From NCBI GenBank assembly GCA_029851415.1, contig CM056743.1:26698905-26762904 (forward strand): a stretch of 64,000 bases of DNA, in the 5' to 3' direction. This DNA comes from Eretmocerus hayati (Eukaryota > Arthropoda > Insecta > Hymenoptera > Aphelinidae). Position numbers and translations under genes: made by a program. How positions within the stretch are numbered: position 1 is the first letter of the stretch; each line of letters starts with the position of its first letter. The notes below the pieces were generated by a model. That model worked only from the letters and a program-made list of their open reading frames with translations. It did no database searches and had not been told where the DNA came from. Of the stretch, positions 60,240 to 64,000 are shown piece after piece.

Positions 60240-60512
60240 GGAATTTTTCATCAATGGTTTTTATGAGTCAAAGGGAATATTTATTTAGGCAACTTTTCGA
60301 CGCTTTTTTGGCGCCCTTATCAAGCCTCGCTTAAAATATTGCACTCTCCTTACATGTAAATGAGAGTGCTCCTTACAAATAAGGAGAGTGCTCTTTATAT
60401 GTAAGGAGAGTGCAATCTTTTAAGGGAGGCTTGATAAGGGCGCCAAAAAAGCGTCGAAACGTTGCCTAAATAAATATTCACCTCTGACTCATGAAAACGA
60501 TTGATGAAAAAT
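60240..60512. repeat. Long palindrome with hammerhead-like halves
   Basis: The two arms are inverted: GAATATTTATTTAGGCAAC at 60278-60296 against GTTGCCTAAATAAATATTC at 60461-60479. GACGCTTTTTTGGCGCCCTT and AAGGGCGCCAAAAAAGCGTC also pair, as does the outer ATGAGTCA. The centre holds GAGAGTGC/GCACTCTC units. Each arm, read toward the outside, contains TTGATAA, a GGGCGC/GCGTC stem, then GAAAC-GTTG (right) or GAAAA-GTTG (left), which resembles a degenerate hammerhead core. Confidence 0.65.
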
Positions 60513-61236
60513 TTCATCGATGGATGACGAATCCTAGAAGCAGGCCTGCCTAGGAGCCTCTGCAGATTGTCTTTCAGTGTCATATGTTTCATCCACTGGA
60601 TTTTCCTGCGCATTTCACCCTTTTGTGTTGAAAAAATGTTCGGCGAAAGTTGCAGCGGCCAAAGATTCTCTTGAGATAATCGTTGGATTGCGCGACAAAC
60701 ACATATTCTTATTAGCCCATCAGATTCACTAGGCCGGGGAAAACTCGACTGCCGAGTGAATTCGAACGTATATTATTGTTCGATCGATGCCATGACTCCA
60801 TTTTCACTTGGTAAAATTGATAGCTTTCACGTCGAATAACTCGCGAATGAGAATTTTTCAGGCACTCGTCGAGTTCTATCATTTGACTCCCGATTCAGTA
60901 AAATTAGCTGAAACCCAAAATCCCATCATTCATGGCGTGGTCCTTTGACTGGTGGTACGGGGAGGGGGTCGAAATTCAATTTCCCCCAAAAATAAAAAAC
61001 TGCCAATTTATAGTTTATGTTGACATTTCTGATCTCTCAAACTATTTTCATCGTAATATTCTGCACTTTTCACGCCAAGATTTGGGTTTTCGATATTTTT
61101 ATCTTGGGGGGTTCAGTATCCGTCTCGAATCAAGTAAAAATGAGGGAAAGCAATGGGTTTTGGAGTTTCAAGGAGGGAGATAGCTTGCTAGAACCGGGTG
61201 AGAATGTCGAAAGGCTTAAGAAAATAATGAGTCATG
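60513..61236. other. Non-coding stretch, no gene recognised
   Basis: Short frames only; nothing recognised. Confidence 0.5.
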
Positions 61237-61991
61237 GGGAGGGAGTCATTTTTCCCCAAACATTTTCCCCATGGGACAAAATTCCCCGGCTATTCTTCTT
61301 CCCCGAGGCAAAATTCCCCGACTGATCTTTTTCCCCGGGACAAAATCCCCCGCCTATTATTCTTCCCCGGGACAAAATTCCCCGAGTGTTCTTCCTTTCT
61401 CGACGAGTCACGTCAAGTATTATTTTTCCAGGGACAAATTTTCAACAAATCTTCGAATACCTTTCTGAAAATGTTGAGGTCCAAAATCCCCCTTTGTTAT
61501 TGTAACTCCTAATCTTAGTTAAAATTCAAATTTTTTCGGCCATGCATTCAAAATTTTCCATGTAAATTCCTTAGAATTCTAAAATATGGCTGAACTGATG
61601 CGGTACCTGAGAAATATTGGTCATAATTTGCATTTCTAATGCAAAATTGTAAGTAAGAAACTGCTCGACTTCAAAAAATTAGTCGCACTTTAACTCATAG
61701 AACTTGAATCAGAATAAAATAGGACCAAACATCAATCAAATAAAGAAAGCAAATACTGAATTCAGATTTTAAAAAAACACTTGAATATCCCCTTATCTTT
61801 CTAGCGTTTTCGAGAAATAGAGAAAACTGATACGGGGAGTTATGGTTGCGGGGAAAAATACCCCGGGGAATTTTGGCCTCGGGGGATTTTGAACGGGGGA
61901 GTTTTTGCTTCGGGGAATTTTCTCCTCGGGGAAAAATCACCGGGGAAAAATGACTCGGGGAATTCTGGCTGGGGAAAAATGACCCCCAATC
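61237..61991. mobile_element. Fold-back element made of CCCCGGG/AAAATT arrays
   Basis: GAGTCATG is duplicated exactly at 61229-61236 and 61992-61999. Near the ends GGAGTCATTTTTCCCC and GGGGAAAAATGACCCCC are inverted. Left (about 61250-61400) is an array of ~20-40-base units like TTCCCCGGGACAAAATTCCC. Right (about 61850-61980) is the inverted array (GGGGAATTTT, CGGGGAAAAAT). The centre is unique AT-rich DNA. The 8-bp duplication suggests hAT-like transposition. Confidence 0.75.
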
Positions 61992-61999
61992 GAGTCATG

Positions 62000-64000
62000 A
62001 ACAACTTGGGAATAATTAAAATTGAAATTTGGATTTGAAAATTAAGCTCATCAATCTTATAGATCCCTGAGTAACTATCAATTTATCAATCGCTCACTAG
62101 CGATCAATTCAATTATTTAATCGTTTCCCTTCAGTAAGTATTGATTTCAATAAAGAGATTTCATGAGCAATTGAAATAGACTTGAGGAGGAAAGGATTGG
62201 TATCATTTTATCCCTTGATCAAATGTTTCTATAGATGTATTATAATACAAGTGAACATAATTCGTCACGCTTGCTGGTACTTGATCATGCTTGACCATGC
62301 TTGACCATGATCGGCCGTAGATCATTGACTGAAAAATCGATAATTCATTTGCTCACTAGCGATCAATCCCAATCCCGCAATATTTTTCCTTTAGTTAGAG
62401 GTTTCATAGACATCAAAAACAAACTTGGGGAAAAATTGGTATTATTTCATCCCTAGATTAAACGTTTGCATTACATATGAATGTAATTTTTCATGCTTGG
62501 TCGTGCTTGGTCATGCTTAGCCGTATACCGCAGAATTTGGTATACGCGATCAAGCGAGACTTGACCGAGTACCAGAACCGGTACTCGGTCATGCTCGGTC
62601 GCGTACCAACTATTTTAACTCTGGAGGACCAATAATCATCGTTTCATACTGCAATGAAACTGTAGTAAACATATAGCTAGCTCCGTAACTGTTTCGAAAT
62701 CACTGAGCGCGCTATCCCAGAGCGATGTAGACAACATCAGCACCGGAGAGTACAGGAATGGGTGACCCGCGCTCACAGATATTCGTGATGTTTAGCTTGG
62801 AAGGTTTTTTTGACTGTCACGTCTTTTACGGCCTTGTCATGCAAAGAATCACAAAATGCGTCGATGATGTGTATGCATGTGACTTCGTAGTCCATAAAAT
62901 CTGTTGGACATATAAAAAGCGTTTTAAAAAGACTCAACACGCGAGCTCTTTGAATATTCCTGCATTCGTGTGCTTCTGAGGATCTGATCTCCTGAAACAA
63001 CGGTGTAATAGACTAGTTCTCTGAGTCACTGAGGTTTTCCGGGTTGAGTCCGGGACGGATCCGAGTCCCGGAATAACGGACCGAAACTGGATCCGGAATT
63101 ACTCCGTTTTGGAACCCGGGTTTGATCCAGTTTGGATCCAGCACCCGGACTAATAGTGGCGCTGTTCCAAATTCAATCCAGGTCTGATCTGGGTACCGGA
63201 TCAACTTTCCAGAACGAAAACAAAGTTCGATTTCAACGAATTCTTACTGGATCTACTCAGTAGCCGATTTGGACTGAAAAATAATTCATTGAAATGATTA
63301 ATGAGCTCAACTGCAAATTTTGTAATTATGCAGATGACAATAATGTCATGAAAAAACACGATGACGAAAGTCAGACTAAATTTTTGTGATAGGTGCATGT
63401 AACTTTTTTCACAATAAGTAGGGTAGCTGATTCAATACTCTTCTGGTATTATTATCATTCTCACCATCTACGCACTATCATATGCATTTGCTCAATAAAT
63501 GAATTTGAAGTGATGGGAATGATTTCTGCTCAAAAATTCATTTTCTGAAGACATTCGTGTGAAACCCTCCAAACTTTTGGTTGCGCATAACCCTTGATAC
63601 AAACTCTTTAGGATTTAAGACATCCTATCTGACAATGACAGCATAATATTCAACAATCTGCATGAGACTATAGGATGACTAAGAGATTTCAGTTTACGTA
63701 TCAAAGCACGAAACCTTGTTTAAAACAGACCTGTCATTTTGACATGCTATAGAGAAGTGCACTCGATTATCATAATAATAAAATTGTCCTTTCGGATGAC
63801 TCCCTAATTTTTTCTAATCCTGCAAATATTCGAGCAGCAAATCTACAAATAAGTTTTGTGAGACTCATAAGAGCAATTTTTGGATCTAAATACATATTTC
63901 CTATTTATGTTGCCAGGAAACTTTCTAGGGATATTGATCTTCACAAGCGTTTCATAAGATTCAACATTTTTGAAGACTTTGCGATAGAGAAATTAAAATT
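62000..64000. other. Non-coding stretch with simple repeats
   Basis: CATGCTTGACCATGCTTGAC-like units occur near 62270-62320 and 62500-62610 (GGTCATGCTTGG, CGGTCATGCTCGGTC). A GC-rich patch at 63035-63195 repeats GGATCC/CCCGGA words in both orientations. No gene is supported up to the end of the window. Confidence 0.5.

Noticed and set aside
1..64000. CRISPR array, tRNA, rRNA or integrated viral genes
   Set aside because: No regularly spaced conserved repeats, cloverleaf-like sequence, rRNA motif or viral protein signature was seen on either strand by reading.

Overview
The window looks like nuclear DNA from an arthropod, most likely an insect. Genes are sparse and have introns, spacers are AT-rich, and there are many small DNA transposons of insect-typical superfamilies. 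No bacterial gene order, CRISPR array, tRNA or rRNA was seen. The species cannot be named from the sequence; a hymenopteran is a guess only.

Host genes. I assembled two multi-exon genes by eye. They are paralogues on opposite strands: a five-exon gene on the minus strand (exons between 35806 and 15223, 274 aa) and a four-exon gene on the plus strand (50946 to 54267, 227 aa). Both encode a signal peptide followed by charged, coiled-coil-like segments with four conserved cysteines, and every intron is phase 1. I do not recognise the family.

Central composite, 18604-35410. A 16.8-kb Penelope-like retroelement complex sits in intron 1 of the minus-strand gene, flanked by a 13-bp direct repeat. 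It holds one apparently full-length element (913-aa ORF with reverse transcriptase and GIY-YIG endonuclease, between two 3107-bp direct pseudo-LTRs). Head-to-head with it is an inverted, internally deleted second copy whose ORF loses the endonuclease. Four copies of a type I hammerhead ribozyme lie in the pseudo-LTRs. One pseudo-LTR carries a 950-bp non-autonomous Helitron, with the empty site preserved in the other copies.

The rest is mostly non-coding and rich in fold-back elements: a Tc1/mariner-like palindrome (4094-4863), piggyBac-like TTAA elements (5054, 10115, 11238, 40915), an hAT-like fold-back nested in another inverted-repeat element (36918-39341), a 2.7-kb PIF/Harbinger-like fold-back (42281-44994) with a small relative inside the minus-strand gene (17003-17245), two hAT-like 8-bp-TSD elements (58531, 61237), and a dispersed long-repeat family (47640-49665 and 57690-59150). 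A palindromic satellite occupies the first 510 bases. Long stretches (about 5.3-10.1, 11.5-13.2, 44.998-47.6, 54.3-57.7 and 62-64 kb) hold no gene I can support.
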